Origin: Rostrohypoxylon terebratum
Lineage: Eukaryota > Ascomycota > Sordariomycetes > Xylariales > Hypoxylaceae
Assembly (NCBI GenBank): GCA_022497145.1
Contig: MU385890.1
Coordinates: 124,001-188,000, forward strand
Direction of reading: 5' to 3'
DNA: 64,000 nucleotides
Under the pieces are notes generated by a model that ran no database searches, had not been told where the DNA came from, and worked only from the letters and a program-made list of their open reading frames with translations. A program made the position numbers and the translations under genes. Shown here one piece after another: positions 55,093 through 64,000 of the stretch (positions are counted from its first letter, which is position 1; every line of letters starts with the position of its first letter).

Positions 55093-55799
55093 TCATGTAA
55101 AGTTTCTCGTCATCGTTCTCATATTTTTTATCGTACACCTGAGAGGGCACCTGAGAAGCATCACAGAATCTCCAGTCTCCGTGATAGGAAATATATACCG
55201 TAGTCTTGAGGTAATCATAGTATACATATGCAAAAATCACCCATTTCCGAACTTGCAGTCATTTATCTGCAGTAGACTCATTTTACGGTGATTCCCGGGC
55301 TTCGGCTCCTCTATATATGTATCACTAATCGTATGTCACCGACGCGTGGCTGCCATCAATTCGGCTCGGATGGATGTCGTGGTAGGTAGGAGGGCTGGAT
55401 GGTATGACGAAATCTTCGTACAATTAGCATCGAATTAATAATTGAGTTATAGACTTCTCATCTGGACTGAATCATAGGCGGCGTCCGAATTATAGCAATG
55501 TTGAAGAATAGGGGTCGAGAATGACGATCGACAGCTGGCATCAAATTCTGACGGGCCGTCGACAGGCCACCGGCCTACCATTTATGTCGACTTGAGACGG
55601 AGCGCCAAAAGACCCAGTCCTTCCTCCGATGACACAGTTCAACTCAATCCACTTCTCCCTACGAGCAGGACACTCGATATTCGACAACAAAAACCACTTA
55701 ATTCGGGTATTTCGATAATACCATATGATATAACGACTCGCGAATCGACACCCTACCTTCCAATTCGACCCTCCGAACTCTCACAACCCCGCGCTCAAA
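55093..55799. other. Upstream region of the coactosin gene
   Basis: 707 bp. The part before about 55.4 kb is AT-rich and without a gene. The last 200 bases have short A/C-rich stretches fitting a promoter and 5' leader. Nothing else seen. Confidence 0.5.
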
Positions 55800-56240
55800 A
55801 TGTCCGGCCTCGACTCCCCCGACGTAAGCGCGGCATACGACGCCGTGCGGTCCGACAAGGACGCCACGAACTGGCTACTGCTCTCGTACGCGGGGGCGGT
55901 GGGCGACAAGCTGGTTCTGACGGGGACGGGGACGGGCGGTCTGCAGGAGCTCGCGACGAAGCTAGACGACAGCCAGGCCCAATACGCGTACGTGCGGATC
56001 GAGTACGCCAACGATACCGAGAGCACCCGAGTCAAATTCGTGCTCCTGATCTGGATCGGCGAGGGCACCAAGGTCATGCGCAAGGCGCGCGTCTCCATCG
56101 AGTCGGGCAACGTCAAGAGGGCTCTCAGCCATCATAGCATCTCCGTCGATGCGCGAGACCGCGGCGACATCGACCAGGACGAGATCGTGGCCCGGTTGAG
56201 AAGGGCGGGTGGTGCTGATTACAATGGTGGACGAGGCTAA
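55800..56240 (+). CDS. Coactosin-like ADF-H actin-binding protein
   Basis: A 146-residue single-exon protein covering one ADF-homology domain: SAAYDAVRSDKDATNWLLL at the start, YAYVRIEYANDTESTRVKFVLLIWIGEG in the core, then VMRKARVSIESGNVKRAL, and a tail with GDIDQDEIVARLRRAGGADYNGG. This is the coactosin branch rather than cofilin: it lacks the cofilin N-terminal Ser-containing start and has the coactosin IWIGEG segment. Coactosin binds F-actin and in animals opposes capping; the fungal role is little studied. Length is normal for the family. The ATG at 55800 has A at -3 (AAAATGTCC). Confidence 0.92.
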   Translation: MSGLDSPDVSAAYDAVRSDKDATNWLLLSYAGAVGDKLVLTGTGTGGLQELATKLDDSQAQYAYVRIEYANDTESTRVKFVLLIWIGEGTKVMRKARVSIESGNVKRALSHHSISVDARDRGDIDQDEIVARLRRAGGADYNGGRG

Positions 56241-56633
56241 GAGGCGGGATGAGAGGAGGGGGGGGGAATACGACAGGACGGATGGGCACCTTAGGTCCCC
56301 TCCGGAGTTGCACAGCAGATGGCTAAAGAGGGGTACCATTTATTAGTTGCTTTTTTCACCAATACAACATCGTTTCCCCCCCTTCTCCAATTTACGAACA
56401 GCAACGAAACGTACTTTTTCTATGACATAGCGAGGCGCAGAGATTGAGGGTGTTTGGGGGGCTGAGAACGGAGATGATGATGACGTGGTTTGTTTCTTGC
56501 ACGTATCATATACCATTCGCACATATACAGAATCAATATAGAAAGAAGCATTGGGGTTTTGCTGAGTGTTGAGCGTTGCAATCAGTCGCATGTTTCATAT
56601 TTGGCCGTAAAGAGGCGCAAAGGTCCCTAGTTT
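56241..56633. other. Convergent spacer between coactosin and cupin genes
   Basis: 393 bp; a G9 run near 56260 and T/C runs near 56350-56390. No gene seen. Confidence 0.55.
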
Positions 56634-57044
56634 TTAAGCCTTGATAGGCTCTCCGTTCCAACCGGTGAGATTGACCACTTCGGGTATCCTCCCGCTTCTC
56701 ACTATGGTCCATATCACATCTTCGTCACCATCGTTGACTTCTTGGTGTTCCATAAATGCGGGGATGAGCGCATAGTCGCCCGGTTCCAAGTCGACCCTCT
56801 TTGTGCCTCCTTCACTTACAACGGTACCTCGTCCCTTGACGGCGTAGACGACCGTGTCCTGTTCTCCGTGATGGTGAACAGCCGAGGCAGTATGGGGCTT
56901 CGCAAGCATGTGAGTAGCACAGATGCCATCGCATTTATCAACTATTGCGTTGGACCTTATCATTCCCTCCGTTTGGCCCCCGGACTGTTTGATGGAGGAA
57001 GCCTTGGTCAAATGAACGGGCTGAGATGGCTCGGGATGAGACAT
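56634..57044 (-). CDS. Small cupin-domain protein
   Basis: A 136-residue single-exon protein on the minus strand with one conserved beta-barrel of the Cupin_2 type. Motif 1 is seen as HTASAVHHHGEQDTVVYAVKGRG (His-His-His, Glu and Gly in place), motif 2 as PGDYALIPAFMEHQEVND (Pro, Gly and His in place), so the metal-binding residues are present. The N-terminus SHPEPSQPVHLTKAS has no signal peptide, so the protein is probably cytosolic. Cupins of this size include dioxygenases, isomerases and binding proteins, and I cannot tell which. It is divergent from the IRC6-like gene over 357 bp. Confidence 0.85.
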   Translation of the reverse strand: MSHPEPSQPVHLTKASSIKQSGGQTEGMIRSNAIVDKCDGICATHMLAKPHTASAVHHHGEQDTVVYAVKGRGTVVSEGGTKRVDLEPGDYALIPAFMEHQEVNDGDEDVIWTIVRSGRIPEVVNLTGWNGEPIKA

Positions 57045-57401
57045 GACGAAGCGATTGTTAGTTGATGTGTGTTTAAACTTAAACCACGAAGTTTAAAATG
57101 AGATTCACTGTGTACTAGGTAGAATGAAATGAAGGTTGTCTTCTTTCGCGGGTATTATCTCATTTGTACAACAGTACAACGACCGGGTAAGTATGATAGT
57201 TCTGCTTAGTCATTATGATAACATCGATTATCCATGATACAGTACTAACCTTGGAAGCCACATAGTGGGATGGTGGATGGTGGGGTGGCGGGGTTCGTTA
57301 CTGCCGTCCGCTCTCACCCTCACCCCTTTCACTTAAGACTTACAACCACTTTTCCATCGAATTTATTATATCAAGTCAGGTCACATCATATCATCCAAGA
57401 T
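57045..57401. other. Divergent promoter region between cupin and IRC6-like genes
   Basis: 357 bp; a TTAAACTTAAACCACGAAGTTTAAA inverted arrangement near 57071-57095 lies just upstream of the cupin start. GATGGTGGATGGTGG repeat near 57270. No gene seen. Confidence 0.5.
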
Positions 57402-58579
57402 ATGGATATTTCCAACCCTCGTCGGATTTTAGCCGTCTCATTGGAGGATTCGACACAACATCTATCCAGGGTGATCAAAGGTAAGCACCAAAACTCATAA
57501 ATCCAATCTCACTTTACCCCTCTATAGCCTCTTATTACATAAATCGTTTACAACACCCAACACACATGAACGAAGAGACGTTTAATATCACAGGACACGT
57601 CGACATCTTTACGTTTTGAAGACTAACCTATGAATAGATCTCACTGGCAATCATCCAGAGCAGACGTCGACGACATTGGCCGGCTCCTCGCATAACCTCT
57701 CCTTAAAAACAGCATATTACACGGCAGAAGTCCCTATATGGTTGGATCTCATATCATCGCCATCAGAATGGGCAGACTCATTCCTATCCCCTGAAGCCAA
57801 GGAGGTTCTAGAAGTTTTGGGTGGTCTCGTCATAGTCTTCTCTCTTCCTGCTCAATCGCAGTCAGATGAGGGTAAGGCCGCGCGTGAACTCATCCAAAAC
57901 GTTGGCAAGGTAGTCAAGGAGGGGCTTGGTGGCTGGTCCTGGGACGGGGTCAGTCTATGTTTGGGTATAGGAGAAATTGACGATGTCAACGAATGGGAGG
58001 ACTATTGTTCAGATTTGGGTTTAGAGTTCGTTCAGGTAGGCAGCAAGACCATAGAAGGAAGAAACGAATTCGGCGGTACGTTTTAATCACCAATCCAGTC
58101 TTATAATCGTAAGACGGTTACTCATTATCAGCATAGAGAAAACCGGTATCCCTCGAGCTCTCGAAGCATTGGAGGCGAATGACTGGTCACAAACTTCAGC
58201 AGGTGATCTAGGTTCTGATTTCGAAGATATCGAAAACGAACTTGGTATCGGGAAAGACTCAAAAGCGAACGACAAAGACAAAGACGGACCTGACCTCGAC
58301 CCTGAAAGTCTTGATTTTGGCTTCGACCGCGAAGATTTTGCTGGCCTGAGACAGGCGATATGGAATGCCGGACAGGAAAACGACGAGGATTTTCTGAACG
58401 GCGAGCCAAGTACGGGGACCAATCCCAAGGATGAAGATCTCAACGATGAGGATATCCAAAAGTTAGAGCGTATGATGGTGAAGCTTCAGGCTGTGCGTGA
58501 CACAAGTGCTGGTTTACCAGAGGAGCAACGGAAGAAGGTAGCTGCAAAGGCAGTGGCTGAGGTGATGAAGGAGCTTTGA
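57402..58579 (+). CDS. IRC6 / p34 (AAGAB)-like adaptin-binding protein
   Basis: Three exons, 57402-57480, 57638-58075 and 58137-58579, over introns of 157 nt (GTAAGC, CTAAC, AATAG) and 61 nt (GTACG, CATAG); 319 residues. The first half is a small-GTPase-like fold as in alpha/gamma-adaptin-binding protein p34: RRILAVSLEDSTQHLSRVIKDLTG at the start, then VPIWLDLISSPSEWADSFLS and GLVIVFSLPAQ. The middle is acidic and disordered. The C-terminal end, EDIQKLERMMVKLQAVRDTSAGLPEEQRKKVAAKAVAEVMKEL, is the conserved helical region of this family. p34/AAGAB chaperones AP-1/AP-2 adaptor assembly in animals; yeast IRC6 acts in clathrin traffic. The role is inferred from the family. Confidence 0.87.
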
Positions 58580-61500
58580 TTGATGCGATATTCCCATCAG
58601 ATCGAATCGGAAAAGCTCATTAGATTTCGTCCCATCTCACAGCAGAGGAAATTCACCAACTTACCCAATTGACCAGCTGTAGTTGGTCCTAGAGGCCTAT
58701 TATTCTATCAACAATAATGTGTCCTCGCAGCAACATAGTCGATGAGAGGTATCCTACCACTTAAGCCGCCTAACTACATCAGAGAGCGTCTTGCCTCGGG
58801 ACTACATCGCTTCAGCTTCTCAATTTTCATTTGAGATTCTAGACTTCGCGCTGATATGGGAGCTCACCAATACAATGAACTATTAAAGAGTCTCGGCGAA
58901 AAAAATACTGATCGCAATTTCAACACCATCTAGCTTGTCTAGTTCTGACACTACGCTCGCACGGTAGTTTAACTCTGTCCTTGTTCAACTCGCGTCAATG
59001 TTCGAACTCGAAGGTTCGAAGGTATAGCCAGCCTAGATCCGTATCTACCTATGATACGGTGAGGTTTCTCTCACTAGGATCTGAGGCCTGGCCGACTTTC
59101 GCCATTCTCTCATCTATATGACCGCCATATATTACGAGCATAACGCAACGGATTTGCAAAATACCCTCGCCATGTTATATCCAAGCTGGTGTTTTCCATA
59201 GCAGTTTAAAATAGCTGAGACATCGATTCTAGAGTAACAAGATCGACTGAAACGGTTCCCCCACAACTCACTCTTACGGCAATAAGTCCGCTGCTCTATA
59301 ACTACCCAAAGCGCAATCGGACTAGGATCATTGGGCTTGAGCGCCTTTATCTACCTGCTATCGGACCAGGGAGCAGGTTCTCACAAGGACAGCAGAGCCT
59401 CACGGTCGACAGATTGCCGGATCGGCAACGAGATCGTCCGTTGTTAAGCTTACCTACGAATACCCACTTGTCGTTTCACCTCCGAGACAATCGACTTGGG
59501 TTATGCGAGGCAGCACAGCCACCACGATAGGACATTTTCGTCGGTAGTCGGCGCCGAATTACCCGTCTCCCTTGCCTTGAGAGAAGAGCGGCTAGATCCA
59601 TTGCGGCGCTCGAACACAAACTATTTGCCGCTTAGGGAGCAAACTGTTCTATTTATTCACGTCTATTGAGGTTTCTGATCGTTGGGTAACGATCATGAAA
59701 GACCGAAGGCCTTCGAGAACCTGATGAGGAACTAGGGTTGATGGGTGCTAAGCAAGTTCCCCTTTTTGAGGGGGATATGGATGCATCTTGCAAACTCAAA
59801 CTTAACGAACAAACGCACTGTACTGTTCGTCGTTCCTTGGCCAGAGGAACACCCTTGGAAGTAAATATTGATGCGTCTTTCCAGAAGACTCAGACGCGTA
59901 CTAGTATAAGCGAGTGACATCAACATGCGAGGACCAATGCTTGACCAATTTATGCGCGCAAACAATCGAGATCGGGGACAACATAATACTAGCAGTAACA
60001 AGATCATGGCGGAACGCCCTTGCTATGTATAGAGCTATACGAATAAGCAGTAAGAGATGCTTTGGGTCGTCCCCATGCGGGCACGTTTCGAATCGTCTTC
60101 GTTTCAATGCCGGTCGAGGTAACGTCGCAGGTACGTGAAGATCGTGAAGCATCGGTTGGAGCAACGATCTCGTAACCCTAAACCGCCTACGATGAGATAC
60201 TATGTATATATGTAAGGCGCATAACGAGATACCTGGCCGGGTTTCCCCCCTCCCCCTAATCTGATTGACGTCCATGACACGAATATTTCTTAACAGAACC
60301 GCTTAAGCGGGGGTTTTGCATACTGTACGTATCCCACGCCGCATGTCGCTGTGAAGTTCGGACTGGGTAGAGGAGCTGGGATCGCAGAACAGTTCTTCCT
60401 CACTTCCTGGTTCTTGAAAAAAAAAACTCCCCGAGTGATCTTCTAGAAGATCCATGCGCCATTCAAGGAGGTGATGGGAAAATGCCAATATTGATGTTGG
60501 TGTCCGATAGTACATGTGCAGAACTTTGTAGTCTGCGCCTGTCAGATATCGATTCGATTATATAAATTTTAATTTCCTAGTGAGGCTTGCAGAAAACGTG
60601 CATCTTATAGGGGGCTGCCAGGTATTACTTACCTGTAGGTACCTGTACCTTCACTTCCCGCTCGTCGGCTTGTCGCTGCAACGCGAAAATACGTATCTGA
60701 CGTATAACCTTGGAAGTCCGTGCTGAATCGTATCGTGAGAAGAGACCATCCCACCCATCCGTTCTGCAATCCATCCGTTCTGCAATCTGTCACGTCGACT
60801 TCTCATGCACCTACACGGGGGATGTGAAGCAGAAAGCGCACCCATTGGCCGGACTCGGCATCGTCTCATGCATATCTAGGGGCGTGGGTGTTGTTCCCAC
60901 GGGTCGACGCATAAAAATCGCCGGAGTTTTCGAACATCTTGCCGTCTGCTGAATACCTGGGTACCTTGTACTTTTCTACCTAGGACCTATTAGGACTTGG
61001 TATATAGCACGCTAGTATTGGGATGGCTTGAAGCCTTATGAATCCTACCGGAAGGATACGCACAGAAAAAAAAAAAAGTCTGAAAAGAGGCTAGAGAGCA
61101 TATTGACTCAGGTACACTTAATACTGCTCGAGCGCACTTTGGACCTTGTGTACTATGTATCGCGACTCATCCTGCTCGCTTTACTGTTTGTTGTTCTAGA
61201 TCTGTTCGTCGGCACTGTGTTGCTGTAGTATAGCATGTACCTACTACATAGGTACATATATTGCATTTTCCTAGATGTGATCAGAATTTTGGGCTGTTCC
61301 TTTCGAGAACTAGTACTTATACCTAAATCTATGCGTTGGGGAATCCTTGTCACTCAGATACGACTGCTACCTCGCAAGAGGATGAGAATTGAGCCTTAGG
61401 TGCGCTAACACACGAATGGTCTGGCTCACCCATAATACGGCGCCGGGTGATCTTCACAAAGTGATCTGTAATACGATCTTTAGATGTGCCCATTTGACCG

Positions 61501-64000
61501 TTAAAGGTTTGGACCATGATGCGACGTCAGGATACATACATACAAAGTAGTATGACCACCTCGTTTAGGACAGCTATGCGCATACCTAGGTGTGTATCAG
61601 ATGCCTGGACGCTTCAGGATCTCCATACTCGCGGAGGTATGCTAGTATGTAGTTTAGCTTCCACATATTAGTACCGATGCCGAATGACTAGAAATATCAT
61701 ACAGTACGTATAATACCTGGGTGCTAAGTAGGTAAGTACGTAGATACACAAACACATACGACATCCATAAACGACTACGTAAGTACTTAGGTATACTACG
61801 TAGGCCAGACAGGTAGCAAAGGGAGCACCGGAATGATGCTAATCGAAAAAAAAAGGTTTCTCTTCCAAGAGAAACTAAACGACGAAAGCCGCCGAGTGGG
61901 CGAATCGGGAGACAGTTTATTCGATAGACGTCGGGCGCACGGTGCATTGATCCACGAGACAAAAATGGAACACAACTTACTAACCTCTTTTTCCCCTTTA
62001 TGCGGCTTACGGAGTGGTAGAGTGGCAGAGTGGTAGACTCGGATTTTCGATATTTCGGCGCGGAAGGATTGTAGAAGACTTGTTCTCAACAGCAGATCGA
62101 AACCTGTCTCGGTGGGTTTCCCGAGCCCACGAAGGACGAAGGACGAAGGACAAGGAAAGATCAGACGAAATGGTTCCCGCGGGAACGGGTATCGTTGGTG
62201 TGTGTGCTCGGGCGACTTTTTATGCTAGAGCGACCTCATCCGATCATCGATGATCCTTCAGGCACACAAAGAATTTTTTTTTCTCGCCCTTCCACCCTTC
62301 CACCCTTCCTGTCTGCCTGTCAGCCTGTCTCGTTGGAGGCTGAGACTAGTGACATATATCCCGCGGCCTCTTCTGCCTCTCTGGAGTCGCTCAATCGAGC
62401 CCCATGCAGAGAGGGTGGATACGACGACGCGTGACGCCTTTCAAGGGCAGGGCTCAGAAACACTAGCGGCTAGTACCTAGATACATAGAGCCATGTAGCC
62501 TGCAAGGGGTAAGCGGCGATGTGAGCTTAGGTGAGGTTTTAGGAACACTGTGTTAGGTAACACCGGTAATAGGTGGTAGGTGGTAGGTGGTAGGTGGCGA
62601 GCCATGAGGGATTGGCTGGATTTCCGCCGTCCAATACCTACTCACGCCTCTGGCCTGTACTAGGAGATCCGGGTTGCTTGATATGGTCTGTCGTGTAGTC
62701 GTGTCATGTCAACAAGCTGCGTAGTGGTCTGATTGGTAACAACATCGTCTAAGTGAGTTGTCAAGAAGGGCTGTTTTATGATGGGGCTTAGACCTTAAGA
62801 CGCACATACTACTACATGCGTGCGTGCGTACATACATACATACATACCTATCTACATTTCATAGCTCAACTATTATCTTTGAATCCTTTAAAAGTCAAGA
62901 GCCGGCATGTACCGCCATTTTTGGCTATACGTATCTGTCTCAAGTCGCCTAAAATACACCTGGCGGGCCCGAACGGTCCTAAACGGTCCAGATTCTTGCT
63001 AGTCGGAACGCGAGGGATTTGTGAGGGACGCTCGGCTGGACCTCTTCGGCAGTAAGGCAACTAGCTAAGTTCGAAAAGGGTCGTGTTTGAATACCGACTA
63101 CACGGTTGAGTGGCTTAGCGTAGAATATGTCTTTTAAGAAAAAAAGAAGCAACATGGAAGGAACCGATGACTTTCATCATCTTTCTAGCTGTATAATAGA
63201 CGTTGGAGATGAAAATGAATTTGTAAAGGTAAGCGCTTTTTATTGAGGGTCTCGAGTCGTCTTCTACTAGTCGCTTGCTAGGCCGCCCAACAGACTATAA
63301 CCTCGAGTCGGTCACAGAACCATGTAGCGAGGCCGCTATAAACGCAGGGCGACGATCTCAAAGGTTCTAAATCCTCACGGGTTCGACGCCGTTCCTATGT
63401 GCGCATGCGCGACCAATCCACAGTGGGATAAGTCCTAGAATCACGAGAGACGGAACACGGAACGGATGGGCAACGCTACAATAGCAACCAGTTGGATGTG
63501 TTGCACAGTGCGCGTAGACGAGTAACGACACACGAAGCTGACCGCATACTGAGCGTACTAATGCAGGAACACGGCGGACGACCATGTAGTTCAGCTGTAC
63601 TACTGGCTCGCCAATGCAGGTACAGATGGTACAGATACCCACACAGTTTTGAAATCCTCGACTCATCGTGATCCCCCACCAAAACGGAATCGACGAGAAT
63701 GAGAGGGAAAAAAAAAAGGATTGCCATCTACCATCTTGGATCACCAGCCGTGTTGTTAAGTCTTCCTAGTCTTCCCTACATCCTAATGAGGCTGGCGGGG
63801 AAGAGCACGGATCATTCCGTGGTAGAGTCATTGGTTCCTAGGAGGGTTGAGACCTGGTTTAAACGCGGTCAACCGCGTAAATGTCTTAACTGTTGCGGAA
63901 AAACATGCAGGGATAATATGACTAGCTGCTGGAAAGGTAGATCCTACCAGGTCTTCAGGATCGTTTATCACCGGTAGAATCTCAGGGGAACTGGCTTCGC
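58580..64000. other. Gene-free right end
   Basis: 5.4 kb without a supportable gene. Open frames of 60-125 codons occur on both strands and overlap one another; none shows a domain. Short repeats: GGTAGGTGG array at 62571-62597, ACAT array at 62830-62848, and a GGACGAA repeat near 62131-62151. A tRNA-like A box near 62028 lacks the rest of a tRNA. The sequence at 59.2-59.5 kb stays open for 80 codons on the plus strand but has no start or motif. Confidence 0.45.
62571..62597. repeat. (AGGTGGT)n tandem repeat
   Basis: Nearly four copies of the 7-nt unit AGGTGGT. Confidence 0.85.

Noticed and set aside
59260..59530. About 80 open codons on the plus strand
   Set aside because: No start codon, no motif and Arg/Leu-rich composition typical of a chance frame.
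62010..62110. tRNA-like sequence with an A box (TGGCAGAGTGG) and a weak B box (GATCGAAACCT)
   Set aside because: No acceptor stem pairs and the B box is degenerate; at best a tRNA relic.
1..64000. CRISPR array, prophage, intact transposon or rRNA genes
   Set aside because: No regularly spaced repeats, no transposase or reverse-transcriptase motifs and no rRNA-like stretches were seen; the window is eukaryotic.

Overview
The window is nuclear DNA of a filamentous ascomycete (Pezizomycotina). The genes carry short spliceosomal introns (about 49-157 nt) with GTAAGT/GTATGT-type donors, CTRAC branch sites and pyrimidine-AG acceptors. The gene set is fungal: a HapX-type iron regulator, ceramide glucosyltransferase, an IRC6/p34-like adaptin-binding protein, a short COG2 and a BAS2-like small secreted cysteine protein. 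The BAS2-like gene and the overall style suggest a Sordariomycete; that is inference, since no marker gene settles the class.

Layout. 1-9 kb: a BAS2-like secreted protein, then HapX (minus) divergent from COG2 (plus), then mitochondrial ribosomal protein uL1m (minus) divergent from cytosolic glutamyl-tRNA synthetase (plus, to 10.8 kb). 10.8-18.1 kb: a 7.3-kb stretch with no supportable gene but several short tandem repeats. 18-31 kb: a ~1800-residue uncharacterised protein, ceramide glucosyltransferase, the tRNA-splicing endonuclease catalytic subunit SEN2 and an MFS transporter. 32-35 kb: an 11-exon alcohol (methanol) oxidase of the GMC family. 35-40 kb: gene-poor DNA with some coding-like debris, then two intron-containing tRNA genes, Thr(AGT) and Leu(AAG). 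40-53 kb: a fungal membrane protein, a decayed Gfo/Idh/MocA (GAL80-like) oxidoreductase, an APC permease, an unassigned minus-strand gene broken by one TAG, an allantoate/nicotinate-type MFS transporter and an alpha-L-rhamnosidase. 54-55 kb: a heavily decayed GMC oxidoreductase. 55.8-58.6 kb: coactosin, a cupin protein and the IRC6-like protein. 58.6-64 kb: no supportable gene.

The left half and the 55.8-58.6 kb block look like conserved housekeeping DNA. The 32-55 kb part looks accessory: an oxidase, three transporters, a rhamnosidase and three broken genes. The MFS transporter and the rhamnosidase lie tail to tail about 300 bp apart and could serve import and breakdown of plant rhamnosides, but nothing in the sequence proves that link. 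I found no CRISPR array, no intact transposon, no rRNA and no clearly new biological system. The most interesting leads are the unassigned gene with one internal stop, the recently broken GAL80-like gene, the unusual C-terminus of the alcohol oxidase, and a 22-nt internal exon in the MFS gene.

Exon boundaries were set by hand from splice signals and reading phase, and every multi-exon model given here closes in frame. Start codons are less certain for the large protein, the alcohol oxidase and the rhamnosidase.
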